Notes under the pieces: generated by a model
Seen by the model: the letters and a program-made list of their open reading frames with translations, nothing else
Databases searched by the model: none
Told to the model about the DNA's origin: nothing
Assembly (NCBI GenBank): GCA_013150915.1
Contig: JAADJE010000074.1
Coordinates: forward strand, 1 to 38,148
Length of the DNA: 38,148 nt
Direction: 5' to 3'
From: Gammaproteobacteria bacterium
GTDB lineage: Bacteria; Pseudomonadota; Gammaproteobacteria; BMS3Bbin11
Translations under genes and position numbers: made by a program
Shown: positions 37,007 to 38,148 of the stretch, in pieces
Position numbering within the stretch: position 1 is the first letter of the stretch
Layout: every line of letters starts with the position of its first letter

Positions 37007-37837
37007 GTGATCGAAGATTCCAATACGTGTGACAGTGATAACTACGGTGAGATCGCTGATGTCCAAAGCAGCCATGATAGCCGGAAAATTACCATCGACA
37101 AGGTAGGTATCAAGGATATTCGTCACCCGATCAGGGTAAAAGACAGAAGTGAGGGTGAACAGCATACGGTTGCTACATTCAATATGTATGTTGAATTACC
37201 GCATGACTTCAAAGGCACCCACATGTCCCGTTTTGTTGAAATACTGAATCAACATGAACGAGAGATATCGATAAAATCATTCCACGACATGCTGGAGGAA
37301 ATGGGGGAACGCCTGGAAGCAGGAACAGGCCGTATCGAAATGAGCTTCCCTTATTTCATTAACAAAAAAGCCCCCATTACCGGTGTGGAGAGCCTGATGG
37401 ACTATCAGGTTTCTTTTAATGGCGAAATTGAAAAAGGTGAGACGTCAATTGAATTAAAAGTCATTGTACCCGTCACATCGCTATGTCCCTGTTCTAAAAA
37501 AATCTCCGACTACGGCGCCCACAATCAGCGTTCGCACGTCACGGTAACGATCCGTGCCAATAGATTTATCTGGATTGAGGAGCTGATTGAAATGGTGGAA
37601 AAACAGGCAAGCTCAGAACTCTACGGTCTGCTTAAACGCCCGGATGAAAAACACGTTACCGAATACGCCTACAACCATCCAAAATTTGTAGAAGATATGG
37701 TGAGAGATGTCGCCGCAACGTTGAATACAGATGCCAGAGTCGATACCTACATTGTGGAATCTGAAAACTTTGAATCTATCCACAACCATTCAGCCTACGC
37801 TTTGATTGAACGCGACAAAGTATCTGAGACAAATTAA
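37007..37837 (+). CDS. folE2: GTP cyclohydrolase FolE2
   Basis: FolE2 (type IB) converts GTP to dihydroneopterin triphosphate, the first step of folate synthesis, and can also serve queuosine precursors. The 276-residue protein has the family's [11 protein letters not shown] (70-80) and [19 protein letters not shown] (158-176), where Cys160 is the expected metal/catalytic Cys. Start is GTG 37007, chosen because nothing nearer to the conserved [11 protein letters not shown] offers a better one. The family is often used where zinc is limiting, or as the sole GTP cyclohydrolase. It lies 40 nt after dxs. Confidence 0.92.
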   Translation: MIEDSNTCDSDNYGEIADVQSSHDSRKITIDKVGIKDIRHPIRVKDRSEGEQHTVATFNMYVELPHDFKGTHMSRFVEILNQHEREISIKSFHDMLEEMGERLEAGTGRIEMSFPYFINKKAPITGVESLMDYQVSFNGEIEKGETSIELKVIVPVTSLCPCSKKISDYGAHNQRSHVTVTIRANRFIWIEELIEMVEKQASSELYGLLKRPDEKHVTEYAYNHPKFVEDMVRDVAATLNTDARVDTYIVESENFESIHNHSAYALIERDKVSETN

Positions 37838-37877
37838 AAAAGTCTCGGCATTATCGACAATGATCGATCTACTACTT

Positions 37878-37898
37878 TTGTAGCTGTGAATTCATTCA
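37878..37898 (+). repeat. 21-nt dispersed repeat, second copy
   Basis: Matches 10627-10647 with one mismatch and the same orientation. It is in the spacer between folE2 and the lysine-rich gene. Confidence 0.4.
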
Positions 37899-37954
37899 TC
37901 GAATCCTGATCACAAGATTCCACTCATCTGCAAAAATTTGTGCCTAAATGGCCC

Positions 37955-38148
37955 TTATTTTTTTACTTTCTTTGTCGCCCGTTTCTTCGTTGCCTTCTTT
38001 TTCACTGCCTTTCTCGTCACGACCTTCTTTTTTGTAGACGGTCGAACCGCTTTCTTTTTAGTGGCCCTTTTCTTTATTGCTTTTTTCTTTGTTGCCTTCT
38101 TCTTTTGTGTTTTCTTCTTTACCGTCTTTTTAACAGATTTCTTTTTTG
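37955..38148 (-). CDS. Lysine-rich histone-H1-like protein (C-terminal 63 codons, runs off right edge)
   Basis: The stop TAA (complement of 37955-37957) ends a frame open to the window edge. The visible 63 residues are about half lysine, with the repeats KKATKKRATKK and KKKATKKKAIKKRATKKKAV and no acidic residue. Such KKATKK tails occur in bacterial histone-H1-like proteins (Hc1/Hc2-like, AlgP-like), which bind DNA non-specifically. The N-terminal part, which would tell whether there is a globular domain or a second function, lies outside the window. Confidence 0.7.
   Translation of the reverse strand, partial: KKKSVKKTVKKKTQKKKATKKKAIKKRATKKKAVRPSTKKKVVTRKAVKKKATKKRATKKVKK

Overview
The window looks like chromosomal DNA of a gammaproteobacterium. 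The evidence is the close match of ClpB, IF-1, L28/L33, BamD, RluD and ParC/ParE to that group and several syntenies typical of it: radC-rpmB-rpmG opposite coaBC-dut-algC, bamD divergent from rluD-pgeF, and xseB-ispA-dxs. A class I phosphoribulokinase hints at a Calvin-cycle autotroph, for example a sulfur oxidiser, but no RuBisCO is in view, so the lifestyle is inference. Most genes are housekeeping; the novelty lies in the spaces between them, in small dispersed repeats, and in a pair of cyclase-like genes.

Layout. Positions 1-3535 hold an ergothioneine locus: egtB (partial) and egtC on the minus strand, divergent egtD and a UMF1-type MFS transporter on the plus strand. Next come heat-shock clpB with a good sigma32-type promoter (3612-3640), a DUF748/AsmA-like envelope protein, and a phosphotransferase/P-loop kinase pair that is normally one fused gene but is split here by a frame change. 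A 57-residue membrane ORF (10766-10939) converges on pgeF-rluD; bamD diverges from them across a 270-bp palindromic element. A 4'-phosphopantetheinyl transferase overlaps nadE. Then follow aat-bpt (N-degron transferases), infA (TTG start), prk, rpmB-rpmG, radC, coaBC-dut-algC and a ClC chloride transporter.

Positions 26035-33735 read leftward as CNP1-like gene, parE, parC, cyclase-like A, a MITE, cyclase-like B, and an unknown 121-residue gene. A overlaps parC by 4 nt. A keeps the metal-binding aspartates of class III nucleotide cyclases but lacks the transition-state Asn/Arg; B shows the reverse pattern. This suggests a split C1/C2-type heterodimer. Rightward from 33884 run xseB-ispA-dxs-folE2 (isoprenoid precursors, then tetrahydrofolate or related pterins), and the window ends inside a lysine-rich, histone-H1-like gene.

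Repeats. Two 174-bp MITEs (166-339 and 27553-27726, opposite orientation) have matching ends and perfect 9-bp target duplications. The first sits exactly at the former egtC/egtB junction, and its duplication gave each gene its own copy of the stop/start sequence. Two other repeat families (a CTAAGGAACCCCTGAT-ended element and CACAGAG palindromes) fill the 16248-16897 gap and recur elsewhere. I found no tRNA, rRNA, CRISPR array, phage gene or transposase gene.
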